Source of the DNA: Bacteroidia bacterium
GTDB lineage: Bacteria > Bacteroidota > Bacteroidia > UBA4408
Direction: 5' to 3'
Length of the DNA stretch: 40,634 bases
Assembly (NCBI GenBank): GCA_023262495.1
Contig: JALRAS010000004.1
Coordinates: 1-40,634 of the forward strand
The position numbers were made by a program, and so were the translations under genes. Below the pieces are notes generated by a model, which saw nothing but the letters and a program-made list of their open reading frames with translations, was not told the origin of the DNA and searched no databases. Position 1 is the stretch's first letter, and every line of letters starts with the position of its first letter. Of this stretch, positions 25,046-33,407 are shown piece by piece.

Positions 25046-25801
25046 TTACCACGTGTAAATGTATCCTAATGATAATCCGCTTCCCCAAAGCAACACCTTT
25101 TTATTGGTTGCTTTTACCGAAGCATAACTCCTTTGCACGGCAGCATGAAATCTTATTTGTGTGCTTCTGTTGAGTATGTATTTCATTCCTGCTCCCCAAT
25201 CGGATGAGGTAAAAATTGTTTTATAATCTAAGTTTTTTGTGACTAGTGTTTTAGATACTCGATTATTGTTAACCAATTCTATCTCTTCTTGATAAATATT
25301 GTAGCAAATGGTTTGATTGATTCCTGCATAGCTGAAGAATTTCAATCGCCCTTTTCCGGCAGTGAATACAGCTCTTATGGGAATATCAATGGCATTGAAA
25401 AATGTATGATAATACATGATGTTGCTGCTCTTGTTAACTTCACTTACCATGGGTATCAAAAGACTTCCAGGAAAATCAACCATCATTTCTTTTCGACTAA
25501 TTCCAACTCCTGTTTCAAATCCCCAATGATTATTTTTTTGCCATCCAATCAATTGGGTGATTCTATACCCCTGTTGTAATTTTTGATTGACATAATATTG
25601 CTCCCAATTGTGCGTTTTGCCTGACTCCTGCTGTCGCAACTTTACAGTTATAAAACAAAATTCTGGTTCCATAGCTGTAACCGTATACCTATTACTCGCG
25701 TGTTTTGTCATTAAAGAGTCGGCACCAACAACCTTGGCATTACTTGGCAAAGAATTTAAAACAATCAATAAAAATAAGGTACTCTGTAAAATAAATTTCA
25801 T
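25046..25801 (-). CDS. Probable outer-membrane beta-barrel protein of unknown function
   Basis: From ATG 25801 the protein has 251 residues (a TTG four codons upstream is less likely). A signal peptide (MKFILQSTLFLLIVLNSLPS, cleavage probably after NAK) is followed by alternating hydrophobic/polar strands rich in Tyr and Gly. Examples are GFETGVGISRKEMMVDF, SSDWGAGMKYILNRSTQIRFHA and a final GSGLSLGYIYTW ending in an aromatic residue, the usual signal for barrel assembly. This fits the small 8-10-strand barrels abundant in Bacteroidota. No family or ligand can be named. Confidence 0.65.
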   Translation of the reverse strand: MKFILQSTLFLLIVLNSLPSNAKVVGADSLMTKHASNRYTVTAMEPEFCFITVKLRQQESGKTHNWEQYYVNQKLQQGYRITQLIGWQKNNHWGFETGVGISRKEMMVDFPGSLLIPMVSEVNKSSNIMYYHTFFNAIDIPIRAVFTAGKGRLKFFSYAGINQTICYNIYQEEIELVNNNRVSKTLVTKNLDYKTIFTSSDWGAGMKYILNRSTQIRFHAAVQRSYASVKATNKKVLLWGSGLSLGYIYTW

Positions 25802-25910
25802 AGCCCAAAGCAATGAAAATAGTTGACACCTTCAAAATATATGAGGTTGTTTTGATAGGAAGATTACAGAAAAGTTGGTTTATTTAAGCCACCACAAACT
25901 CTTCATACAA

Positions 25911-27812
25911 TTAGTAGGCACGTACATTTTTACCTTCCATGTAATTGATGAAGGCTTGGTTTACTACTTTGTTACCGCCCGGTGTAGGATAGTTGCCGGT
26001 GAAATACCAATCGCCATTATTATTCGGACAAGCAGCATGCAAACCCTCAATGGTTTGATATACGATATTGACCTCAGCCTTTGTTCCGGCAGGAGTAAGC
26101 AATTGCGCTACTTTTAAACTAATTTGTTCGGGAGTAAATGGCTTGTATACTTCTTTTACCACATTTACAATTTGCTCGGCAGGTAATGTTGATTGCGCCT
26201 TTGCCTTTTCGTACACACTATCTAAAATATGACCTTGCGCTGTTTCTTTCAACAATTCTACCGCTGCTTGAAAGGCAATAAAATCGCCTAGTTTGGCCAT
26301 ATCTATACCATAGCAATCAGGATATCTGATTTGTGGTGCAGATGAAACAATGATTAATTTTTTGGGTCCAAGTCGGTCGAGCATTTTAATAATACTCTGC
26401 CTGAGTGTGGTACCACGCACGATAGAATCATCGATAATTACCAAAGTATCTACATCCTTTTGAATAGTTCCGTAGGTGATGTCGTAAACGTGTGCCACCA
26501 TATCACCGCGGTTTGCATCATCGGTGATAAAGGTGCGTAACTTGGCATCTTTGATGGCAATTTTTTCTGCTCGTGGTCTGAAGTTAAGAATGCGCTCTAA
26601 TTCTTGTTCAGTAATTCCCGGGCCTGCCTCTATAATCTTTCGCTTTTTAACGGTGTTGATGTAATCTTCGAGTCCTTTCATTAATCCGTAAAAAGAAATC
26701 TCTGCCGTATTTGGTATGTATGAGAAAACGGTATTTTTTAAATCGTGATGAATGGCTGGAAGAATAAGTGGGCAGAGTTGCTGACCGAGTTGTTTTCTTT
26801 CGTTGTATATATCGGCATCGCTTCCGCGAGAAAAATAGATGCGTTCAAATGAACATGCTTTTCTGTCACCGGGTGAATTGATATTTACCTCTTCTACGTG
26901 TCCGTCTTTTCGAATGATTAATGCATTTCCCGGACCAAGTTCCTGAACAGCTTCATACGATACATTGAAGGCCGTTTGAATCACCGGACGTTCTGAACAA
27001 ACTACAGCAACCTCCTCATCAACATAATAAAATGCAGGTCTGATACCATTAGGATCGCGCAATACAAAGCTATCGCCATTGCCAATGATTCCCGCCATAG
27101 CATAACCACCATCCCATTTTTTACTTGAATCTTTGAGTATTTTAGTGATGTTTAGATGCTGCGAAATTTTTTCTGAAATTTCGATATTGGTATGCCCTTT
27201 TTGTTTGAATTCTTTGAAGAGTCGTTCGTTTTCTTTGTCTAAAAAATGTCCGATACGCTCCATAACAGTTACTGTATCGGCCTTTTCTTTAGGATGCTGT
27301 CCCAATTCCACCAACTGATTAAACAACTCATCAACATTGGTCAAATTGAAATTACCGGCCACGGCTAAATTTCTTGTTTGCCAGTTATTGATTCGCAAAA
27401 ATGGATGACAGTTTTCAATACCATTATTTCCAAAAGTTCCATATCGTAGGTGACCTAAAAAGACCTCTCCTGTGAACGGTAAGTTTTTCTTTAACCAATT
27501 AGGTTGCTTTAATTTCTCGGGATCTGTTTGCTGTAGTTCAATGAATCTGCTATTCACCTTGGCAAATATTTCTTTAAGCGGAGTGCTATGATTACTTCGA
27601 TACCTGCTGATGTAACGTTTACCAGGTTCAGCATCTAGTTTTATGTTAACCAATCCCGCACCATCTTGTCCCCTATTGTGTTGCTTTTCCATCAACAAAT
27701 ACATTTTATTTAATCCATAAAATGATGTACCGTATTTGTCGAAATAGTATTGAAGCGGCAACCTGAGTCTGATAAAGGCAATACCACACTCGTGCTTGAT
27801 GTAATCACTCAT
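25911..27812 (-). CDS. Amidophosphoribosyltransferase-like class II glutamine amidotransferase (PurF paralogue)
   Basis: PurF forms phosphoribosylamine from PRPP and glutamine, the first step of purine synthesis. The protein is 633 residues, well above the ~470-510 of standard PurF. The N-terminal nucleophile domain has Cys 9 after an eight-residue leader (HECGIAF), NRGQDGAGL (47-55), GHLRYGTFG (120-128) and GNFNLTN. RDPNGIRP (252-259) closes that half. The phosphoribosyl domain carries the PRPP loop VIIDDSIVRGTTL (458-470). Compared with PurF there is an insertion of ~60 residues around 160-230 and a C-terminal addition with HAACPNNNGDWYFTGNYPTPGG. It may be the main enzyme or a second, diverged form; a -7-like element (27840-27847) precedes it. 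Confidence 0.85.
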   Translation of the reverse strand: MSDYIKHECGIAFIRLRLPLQYYFDKYGTSFYGLNKMYLLMEKQHNRGQDGAGLVNIKLDAEPGKRYISRYRSNHSTPLKEIFAKVNSRFIELQQTDPEKLKQPNWLKKNLPFTGEVFLGHLRYGTFGNNGIENCHPFLRINNWQTRNLAVAGNFNLTNVDELFNQLVELGQHPKEKADTVTVMERIGHFLDKENERLFKEFKQKGHTNIEISEKISQHLNITKILKDSSKKWDGGYAMAGIIGNGDSFVLRDPNGIRPAFYYVDEEVAVVCSERPVIQTAFNVSYEAVQELGPGNALIIRKDGHVEEVNINSPGDRKACSFERIYFSRGSDADIYNERKQLGQQLCPLILPAIHHDLKNTVFSYIPNTAEISFYGLMKGLEDYINTVKKRKIIEAGPGITEQELERILNFRPRAEKIAIKDAKLRTFITDDANRGDMVAHVYDITYGTIQKDVDTLVIIDDSIVRGTTLRQSIIKMLDRLGPKKLIIVSSAPQIRYPDCYGIDMAKLGDFIAFQAAVELLKETAQGHILDSVYEKAKAQSTLPAEQIVNVVKEVYKPFTPEQISLKVAQLLTPAGTKAEVNIVYQTIEGLHAACPNNNGDWYFTGNYPTPGGNKVVNQAFINYMEGKNVRAY

Positions 27813-27839
27813 AATAGGTCAAAGATTTTTTTTGCGTGC

Positions 27840-27847
27840 CAAAATTA
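27840..27847 (-). promoter_or_regulatory. Possible -7 element of the PurF-like gene
   Basis: TAATTTTG on the minus strand (27847-27840) matches TAnnTTTG and would start transcription near 27833, about 20 bases before the ATG at 27812. The -33 region is weak. It lies back to back with the promoter at 27872-27900. Confidence 0.45.
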
Positions 27848-27871
27848 ATGATTAATAACGATTGTAAGACG

Positions 27872-27900
27872 ATTGACACTAACTTAATTTAATATATTTG
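27872..27900 (+). promoter_or_regulatory. Probable promoter of the exported charged-protein gene
   Basis: TATATTTG (27893-27900) is a full TAnnTTTG match, preceded by ATTG (27872-27875) at 17-base spacing. Transcription would start near 27907, about ten bases before the ATG at 27917. Confidence 0.5.
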
Positions 27901-27916
27901 ACAACAAGAAAATTTC

Positions 27917-28849
27917 ATGTTAAGCAACAAAGCTTTTTTTAGGATTCTTTTGCTTGTATTTTTATGCAAGTGTATAGGAAACACTATGCTGTACGGTCAA
28001 AACAACTGGACATTTTCTCTAAGTGTGATTACAAAAGATCTTGAAACAAAGAAGCAGATTTCCGGAGCGCAGTTAATTATCATCGATAAAAACACCAATG
28101 TTAGGGTACATTCAGCTTTAAGCAGTGCTGAACAACAAATCAAACTAAATCTTGAGCCCGGAAAAGATTACATATTGCGTATTTCCAAAGATGGCTACGT
28201 AAATAAAAACATTTCAGTGAGCACCAAAAACGTTCCTTATAATGATAAATCTACTCCGAGCTATATATTCGAGGTAACTACCGATATTTTCACAGAAGAA
28301 CCGGATGAAGATTACAGTGCTTTCAGACCTGCTTTTGGTATGATATTGTATAACCAAACAAAAAAAGATTTTGTTTGGATGCCCAACGAGGATGCGAAAA
28401 AGAAAGAAGAAGAAATAAAGAAGCGCAGAAAAGACAAGCGCAATGATGAGGATAATAATGAGAAAAAAAATCCTAAAGAAGCGGGTAAGAAGCAGCTTGA
28501 AAATTTGAATAGTAATAAATCTGAGGCTATGAAAAAAGCCATAGATAATGATAAACGTAGGCGAGAAATGGAAGAATACCGCAAGTTTTTAAAAGAAGAG
28601 TCTATGTCATCTTTAAAGTTAGATTTCAATGAGCCCAAACTAATTTACGTGAATTTGATACAAACCGAAACCATTGAACACAGAAATCATATTGTTACTG
28701 AAACTAAAGTTACATTTGATGCCGGCAAGAAAGTAGTTTACCGGAAAATAGTTTTTGAATGGGGCGGAACATATTATAAACAAGATGAACACGACCTTAC
28801 CGATGTTACCTATGATTTATTAATGCGCATCATTGTGCCCAAACAATGA
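27917..28849 (+). CDS. Exported protein with carboxypeptidase-regulatory-like domain and charged helical region
   Basis: I do not recognise a named family. The 310-residue protein has an export signal (residues 1-28, ending LYGQ). A beta-sandwich of the carboxypeptidase-regulatory/PEGA type follows (about 32-122, KQISGAQLIIIDKN, LEPGKDYILRISKDGY). A very charged, probably helical or disordered stretch covers about 158-228 (KKKEEEIKKRRKDKRNDED). A C-terminal beta-rich ~80 residues contains ETKVTFDAGKKVVYRKIVFEWGG. The order resembles exported Bacteroidota proteins of the gliding/type IX environment, but there is no direct evidence for that. It stands alone between the PurF-like gene and the dcw regulatory gap. 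Confidence 0.7.
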   Translation: MLSNKAFFRILLLVFLCKCIGNTMLYGQNNWTFSLSVITKDLETKKQISGAQLIIIDKNTNVRVHSALSSAEQQIKLNLEPGKDYILRISKDGYVNKNISVSTKNVPYNDKSTPSYIFEVTTDIFTEEPDEDYSAFRPAFGMILYNQTKKDFVWMPNEDAKKKEEEIKKRRKDKRNDEDNNEKKNPKEAGKKQLENLNSNKSEAMKKAIDNDKRRREMEEYRKFLKEESMSSLKLDFNEPKLIYVNLIQTETIEHRNHIVTETKVTFDAGKKVVYRKIVFEWGGTYYKQDEHDLTDVTYDLLMRIIVPKQ

Positions 28850-28862
28850 GCTTGTTTTTTTT
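28841..28862 (+). terminator. Weak terminator overlapping the stop codon of the exported protein gene
   Basis: AAACAA (28841-28846) pairs with TTGTTT (28852-28857), loop TGAGC, followed by an uninterrupted T-run to 28862. The stem is short and A-T rich, so it is tentative. Confidence 0.4.
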
Positions 28863-29265
28863 ATTTACAAAGTTGATTTATTTCATTTTTCTCTGGTCAA
28901 TTAATCTATTGATCTACTTTCAAAATATTTGATCAAAAACGCCATCAATTTAATCAGAGTATTACCATTTGCACTGTCAATTACACCCATGTGTTAAATT
29001 GCTTACAACAGTATCCCTACTACAATTTTAATTCAGTCCAATAAAGGCATACGCTAAATACACTGAATTTAATCTGAATAAATCTGTGTAAGTTAAGGAT
29101 GTAATGCATTTGTGATTTTCACTGTGTATGCGCTCATAGCAAACGTTTACAAAAGATTCAAGGAATAGATTAATTAAAGCTGTTTCAGCGATTCCGCAAT
29201 TTCTTGTGCGAATTTAGGGCAGTACAATTTTTTAGCCCCTCTGAAACCCCAACGAAGTTAGTTTT

Positions 29266-29300
29266 TCCCACCTGCCAAATTTTTCATCCATTATTTCCCA
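29266..29300 (-). promoter_or_regulatory. Second, inverted MraZ-box-like cluster
   Basis: On the minus strand TGGGA (29300-29296), TGGAT (29290-29286), ATTTG (29280-29276) and TGGGA (29270-29266) fall on an exact ten-base grid. The outer two are perfect boxes. The orientation is opposite to the main cluster, whose nearest box starts about 120 bases downstream. Confidence 0.45.
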
Positions 29301-29420
29301 CAACAGACAAAATCAGGTCAATTTTTCTTAAAAACATGGTTGCAAGGGCGTTTTATAACCCCTTAAGCTCCAAAAAAACTAATCGCAAACAGCTGTAAAT
29401 CAAAAAGTTTTCAACAAAAG

Positions 29421-29445
29421 TGGGAAATAATGGTAAAATGTGGGA
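29421..29445 (+). promoter_or_regulatory. Probable MraZ operator: three ten-base-phased TGGGA-type boxes
   Basis: TGGGA (29421-29425), TGGTA (29431-29435) and TGGGA (29441-29445) are each separated by exactly five bases. This is the architecture bound by MraZ in E. coli (TGGGN repeats with N5 spacing). The last box lies 40 bases before the mraZ start, so autoregulation of the dcw cluster is likely. The boxes lie upstream of the weak -7-like TAATTTTA at 29456. Confidence 0.7.
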
Positions 29446-29485
29446 AATATTTCCATAATTTTACCGCGATCAAAAAAAACAGGCC

Positions 29486-29965
29486 TTGTACCAACTTTTA
29501 GGAACATACGAATGCACAGTTGATGCGAAAGGAAGAGCGATGCTTCCTGTTGCATTCAAGAAAGCATTGACTGCTGTTCTCGACAAAGGATTTGTATTGA
29601 AGCGCAGTGTATTTGGGTCATGCCTTGAATTGTACACCATGGATGATTGGCAGCGCACGAAGAAAGATGTGGACAGACTCAATCGATTTAAAAAAGAAAA
29701 CATAGAGTTTATCAGAGCTTTTTCTGCAGGATTAAAGTCCATAGAAATTGATGCAAGTGGAAGATTGTTGCTACCAAAAGATTTGATGGCTTTTGCAGGT
29801 ATTACCAAAGATGTTGTGATGAGTGTAACCTCCAACAACATCATTGAAATATGGGATAAGAAGAAGTATGAAGATGCTGTGAATATTCCTAACGAAGACT
29901 TTGAGAATTTGGCAGAAAGGGTAATGGGAAGTTTAGGAAATAAAGAGGAAGGTGATGTATCATAA
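29486..29965 (+). CDS. mraZ: Transcriptional regulator MraZ, TTG start
   Basis: MraZ is a ring-forming DNA-binding protein that represses its own dcw operon. The 159 residues hold two AbrB/SpoVT-like halves, with the DAKGR (13-17) and DASGR (89-93) motifs each followed by LP-type ends (RAMLP, RLLLP). The start is TTG 29486. An in-frame stop at 29456 and no other start codon between them leaves this as the only way to keep the conserved GTYECTVDAKGR strand; the next ATG (29542) would cut it off. Three phased boxes lie just upstream. It overlaps rsmH by 11 bases. Confidence 0.92.
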   Translation: MYQLLGTYECTVDAKGRAMLPVAFKKALTAVLDKGFVLKRSVFGSCLELYTMDDWQRTKKDVDRLNRFKKENIEFIRAFSAGLKSIEIDASGRLLLPKDLMAFAGITKDVVMSVTSNNIIEIWDKKKYEDAVNIPNEDFENLAERVMGSLGNKEEGDVS

Positions 29966-30848
29966 TCCTGTGCTGCTGAAAGAAAGTGTGGAGGGATTAA
30001 ACATCAAAAGCGATGGCCTTTATGTAGATGTAACTTATGGAGGCGGTGGTCATTCGAGGGAGATTTTAAAGCATTTGACTACAGGAAAACTATATGCTTT
30101 TGATCAAGATGATGATGCTTTTGCCAATAGAATAACTGATGAAAAACTAATACTGATTAAACAAAACTTTAGGTACATGAAAAACTTTTTGAAGATGTAT
30201 AACGCACTACCGGTTGATGGCATTCTTGCCGATTTGGGCGTTTCATCTCATCAGTTTGATGAAGGTACTAGAGGATTCAGTACCAGGTTTGAAGGTGTGT
30301 TGGATATGCGTATGGATCAGTCGGGAAAAGAAACCGCAGCAGATATCATCAATCATTATGAGGAACAAGCACTCATTAAAATTTTTAGTGAATACGGAGA
30401 GGTTGAAAATAGCAAACGCCTTGCTGCCTGTATTGTAAAAGAAAGAGCAGTAAAGCCAATAAAAACCACGGAAGAATTAAAGCAAGCAATCATCAGTTGC
30501 ACACCTAAAATGAAGCCACAACAATACTTGGCAAAAGTGTTTCAAGCGCTTCGTATTGCGGTTAATCGCGAGCTCGATGTACTTCAAGAATTTTTAATGC
30601 AATGCACAGAAGTGTTGAAACCCAGTGGTCGTTTAGCTGTGATTTCTTACCACTCATTGGAAGATCGCTTGGTAAAAAATTTCATTCGCTCAGGAAACTT
30701 CGAAGGCAAAGTAGAACAGGATTTTTATGGTAATAAGTTGGTCAACTTTAAAGCAGTAAACAGGCAAATTATTACACCTAGTGAAGCAGAGCTGACAGAC
30801 AACAGTAGGTCGCGCAGCGCCAAATTACGCATAGCAGAAAAACTATAA
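29955..30848 (+). CDS. rsmH: 16S rRNA m4C1402 methyltransferase RsmH (MraW)
   Basis: RsmH methylates N4 of C1402 in 16S rRNA. From ATG 29955 it has 297 residues (GTG 29952 is an alternative). It begins MYHNPVLLKESV and shows the SAM-binding VDVTYGGGGHSREIL, FDQDDDA, ILADLGVSSHQFDEGTRGFS, ALRIAVNRELDVL and ISYHSLEDRLVKNF, all family hallmarks. A purine-rich AGAGGAAGG (near 29944-29952) precedes the start, which overlaps the end of mraZ by 11 bases, so translation is probably coupled. Confidence 0.95.
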   Translation: MYHNPVLLKESVEGLNIKSDGLYVDVTYGGGGHSREILKHLTTGKLYAFDQDDDAFANRITDEKLILIKQNFRYMKNFLKMYNALPVDGILADLGVSSHQFDEGTRGFSTRFEGVLDMRMDQSGKETAADIINHYEEQALIKIFSEYGEVENSKRLAACIVKERAVKPIKTTEELKQAIISCTPKMKPQQYLAKVFQALRIAVNRELDVLQEFLMQCTEVLKPSGRLAVISYHSLEDRLVKNFIRSGNFEGKVEQDFYGNKLVNFKAVNRQIITPSEAELTDNSRSRSAKLRIAEKL

Positions 30849-30851
30849 CAA

Positions 30852-31259
30852 ATGGCAGAAAAAGAAATCAATCAGCAGCAGGGTGAAGCGGTAAATAATA
30901 ACGCAGGTGCAAAGGTGCGTGAAAAAAAACCGGCCGGAAAATTGGTTGCACGCTCGCTTGTTGACATTATCAACGGCAATATTCTTACCAATAAATATAG
31001 TCTTAAGCAAGTACCATTTATGATGTTTATCACAGGCATTACACTGCTCTACATCGCCAATAGCTATTATGCCGAGAAAAAAATAAGACAGATTAGCAAG
31101 GTAACAAATGAGTTAAAAGAGTTGCGCTCTGAATACATCACATCAATGTCGAAACTCATGTTTGTAAGTAAGCAGAGTGAGGTTGCAAAAACAGCTGAAG
31201 AAATGGGTCTTCTAATAAAAGAAAGCACCAATCCACCGGGTAAAATAATCATCAAATAA
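30852..31259 (+). CDS. FtsL-like divisome protein
   Basis: Between rsmH and the PBP gene, where ftsL normally sits, is this 135-residue single-pass protein. Its N-terminal ~50 residues are cytosolic, rich in Gln, Asn, Ala and Lys. One transmembrane helix follows (about 54-72, VPFMMFITGITLLYIANS). A periplasmic coiled-coil with heptad pattern (about 74-115, EKKIRQISKVTNELKELRSEY) comes next, and then EEMGLLIKESTNPPGKIIIK. This fits FtsL, which with FtsB and FtsQ activates FtsWI, although sequence identity in the family is always low. The start lies three bases after the rsmH stop. Confidence 0.82.
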   Translation: MAEKEINQQQGEAVNNNAGAKVREKKPAGKLVARSLVDIINGNILTNKYSLKQVPFMMFITGITLLYIANSYYAEKKIRQISKVTNELKELRSEYITSMSKLMFVSKQSEVAKTAEEMGLLIKESTNPPGKIIIK

Positions 31260-31279
31260 TCAAATAGCCTATTAACAAA

Positions 31280-33406
31280 ATGGCCGAAAAAAGAGATATC
31301 AAAAAAGACTTTCTGTGGCGCATCTACTTGATGTATGCCTTGATTGCTGTTTTTGGCTTCGCTGTGTTGCTGAAAGTTTTTACTATTCAATTTGCTGAAG
31401 GAGAACATTGGCGAAAAAAAGAGCAAGAACTTACCATGAAGTATATTGATATAGAAGCTTCACGCGGTAATATCTACTCATCAGATGGCAGTCTGATAGC
31501 TACCTCTGTTCCCATCTTTGAATTGAGAATGGATGTGGTATCAGAACCTGTTACCGATAAAATATTCTATGAGCAAGTAGACTCATTAAGTTATTGTTTA
31601 TCGAAAACATTCAAGCATAAAACATACAATGATTGGCGCACAGATTTAAAAAATGCAAGAAAGAGAAAAAATCGTTACTACCTGATTGCACGGAAGGTGG
31701 AATATGCCACCTTGAAAAAGGTACGCAGATTTCCAATATTCAGACTTGGTAAATACAAAGGCGGTTTAATTGTATTGCAAAAAAGCAGAAGAGAATTACC
31801 ATTCAAAAAGCTTGCTCAACGCACGATAGGTTATGACCGCAATTCAAAAAAACCACTTGGTATTGAGGGAGCTTTCAACAAGGATTTACAGGGTGTTAGC
31901 GGCAAACGCTTGGTGCAAAAAATTGCAGGCGACATTTACAAACCCATCAATCAGGACAATGAAATTGAACCAAAAGATGGGAACGACATCATTACAACCA
32001 TAGATGCAAATATTCAAGATGTGGCACATCACGCACTTGAAAAACAGTTGAAGGCACAAAATGCTCATCATGGCTGCGCAGTATTAATGGAAGTAAAAAC
32101 CGGTGCCATTAAAGCTATGGTGAATCTTTCAAGAGTTGATACAGGTGACTATGTTGAAACATTCAATTATGCTATTGGAGAAGGAACAGAGCCGGGTTCT
32201 ACCTTCAAGCTTGTATCCCTGATGGCTGCTTTTGAGGATGGCTACACCGATTTGGATGAGATGGTGAATATCGAAGGTGGAAGAAAAGCTTATGCAGGAG
32301 GCTATATCATGAGAGACTCTCACGAAGGTGATTATGGGCAATATTCGGTGAAACAAGTTTTTGAAAAATCATCCAATGTAGGCACGTCCAACATTATCAT
32401 GAAATACTACAAAAAACAACCACAAAAATTTATCGACAGAGTTTATTCATTCGGACTTCATCAACCGCTCGGAATTGCCCTTCCTGGAGAGGCTAAGCCA
32501 TACATTAAAGATACCAAATCAAAGTTGTGGAGCGCTTTATCACTTCCGTTGATGAGCATCGGCTATGAAGAGAAATTGACTCCACTGCAAACACTTAATT
32601 TTTACAACACTGTAGCTAACAATGGAAAGATGATGCGTCCGCAGTTTGTACAGGAAATCAGAAGCAAAGGCAAACTCATTAAATCATTTGCTCCGGAGAT
32701 CATCAATCCCGCTATATGTTCGCAAGCTACCATCGACAAAGCTAAAGCAATGATGGAAGGTGTGGTAAGAGAAGGTACTGCTACCAACTTGAGAACAGCA
32801 CCTTATCAAATTGCCGCCAAAACCGGTACTGCTCAAATTGCTATTGGCAACAAGGGTTACAGTATTGATGGCAAGAAATCATATATGGCATCATTATGCG
32901 GATACTTCCCAGCTAAAGATCCGTTATACTCTATCATCATTGTAGTATATGCTCCATCTAAAGCGGCCTATTACGGAAATGAAGTAGCAGGCCCAGTATT
33001 CAGAGAAATTGCCGATAAGGTATATAGCAATAGCATGGTAATTATTAAACCATTACAAAAAGACACCTCTCGATTTGTGATGCATGTGCCTGCAGTAAAG
33101 GGTGGAAAAAAACTTGATATCGATCGAGTTGCAAAAGAGCTCTCCTTAAAAACAGCGATTGATGATGTTGAGGCCAATTATGTGTGGGCGCAACCCGATA
33201 ATAAAATTATTCGCATGAAGGTGAATCCTACCAAAGAATTGGAAGTCCCTCAACTCGTTGGGATGGGTTTACGTGATGCACTTAGCATTTTAGAAAATCA
33301 AAAATTATTGGTAAAAGTAGTTGGCCGAGGAGTAATCAGAAAACAATCTCTTGTACCAGGGACTAAAGTTGTAAAAGGTTCCACAATAACCATTGAATTA
33401 TCATAA
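31280..33406 (+). CDS. ftsI: Division-type penicillin-binding protein (FtsI/PBP3) with C-terminal PASTA domain
   Basis: This is a septal D,D-transpeptidase that cross-links peptidoglycan with FtsW. Of 708 residues, one N-terminal membrane helix lies near 15-33. The pedestal (PBP dimer) domain follows, with IEASRGNIYSSDGSLIATSVP and GIEGAFNKDLQG. The transpeptidase domain has the catalytic STFK (Ser 307, Lys 310), SSN (364-366) and KTGTAQ (514-519). A single PASTA repeat closes the protein (VPQLVGMGLRDALSILENQ through KGSTITIELS). The PASTA tail resembles SpoVD/PBP2x and is common in Bacteroidota. The murE ATG follows after one base. Confidence 0.95.
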   Translation: MAEKRDIKKDFLWRIYLMYALIAVFGFAVLLKVFTIQFAEGEHWRKKEQELTMKYIDIEASRGNIYSSDGSLIATSVPIFELRMDVVSEPVTDKIFYEQVDSLSYCLSKTFKHKTYNDWRTDLKNARKRKNRYYLIARKVEYATLKKVRRFPIFRLGKYKGGLIVLQKSRRELPFKKLAQRTIGYDRNSKKPLGIEGAFNKDLQGVSGKRLVQKIAGDIYKPINQDNEIEPKDGNDIITTIDANIQDVAHHALEKQLKAQNAHHGCAVLMEVKTGAIKAMVNLSRVDTGDYVETFNYAIGEGTEPGSTFKLVSLMAAFEDGYTDLDEMVNIEGGRKAYAGGYIMRDSHEGDYGQYSVKQVFEKSSNVGTSNIIMKYYKKQPQKFIDRVYSFGLHQPLGIALPGEAKPYIKDTKSKLWSALSLPLMSIGYEEKLTPLQTLNFYNTVANNGKMMRPQFVQEIRSKGKLIKSFAPEIINPAICSQATIDKAKAMMEGVVREGTATNLRTAPYQIAAKTGTAQIAIGNKGYSIDGKKSYMASLCGYFPAKDPLYSIIIVVYAPSKAAYYGNEVAGPVFREIADKVYSNSMVIIKPLQKDTSRFVMHVPAVKGGKKLDIDRVAKELSLKTAIDDVEANYVWAQPDNKIIRMKVNPTKELEVPQLVGMGLRDALSILENQKLLVKVVGRGVIRKQSLVPGTKVVKGSTITIELS

Positions 33407-33407
33407 T

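Larger units (their letters stand above)
28850..29485. other. 636-base regulatory gap upstream of the division/cell-wall cluster
   Basis: This is the longest gap in the window. Apart from the terminator at its left end and the MraZ-like boxes at 29266-29300 and 29421-29445 it shows no gene, tRNA or recognised riboswitch. A short plus-strand frame at 29204-29398 has no family-like features. An imperfect inverted repeat (ATTCCGCA 29191-29198, TGCGAAT 29207-29213) is minor. A weak -7-like TAATTTTA occurs at 29456-29463, 22 bases before the mraZ start. Confidence 0.7.

Noticed and set aside
29191-29213. Inverted repeat in the regulatory gap as a possible small RNA or attenuator
   Set aside because: The stem is short with a bulge, has no T-run, and nothing else supports a transcript there.
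29204-29398. 64-residue plus-strand open frame in the regulatory gap before mraZ
   Set aside because: Composition is unlike neighbouring proteins, no ribosome-binding site or motif is seen, and the frame runs across the MraZ-like boxes.
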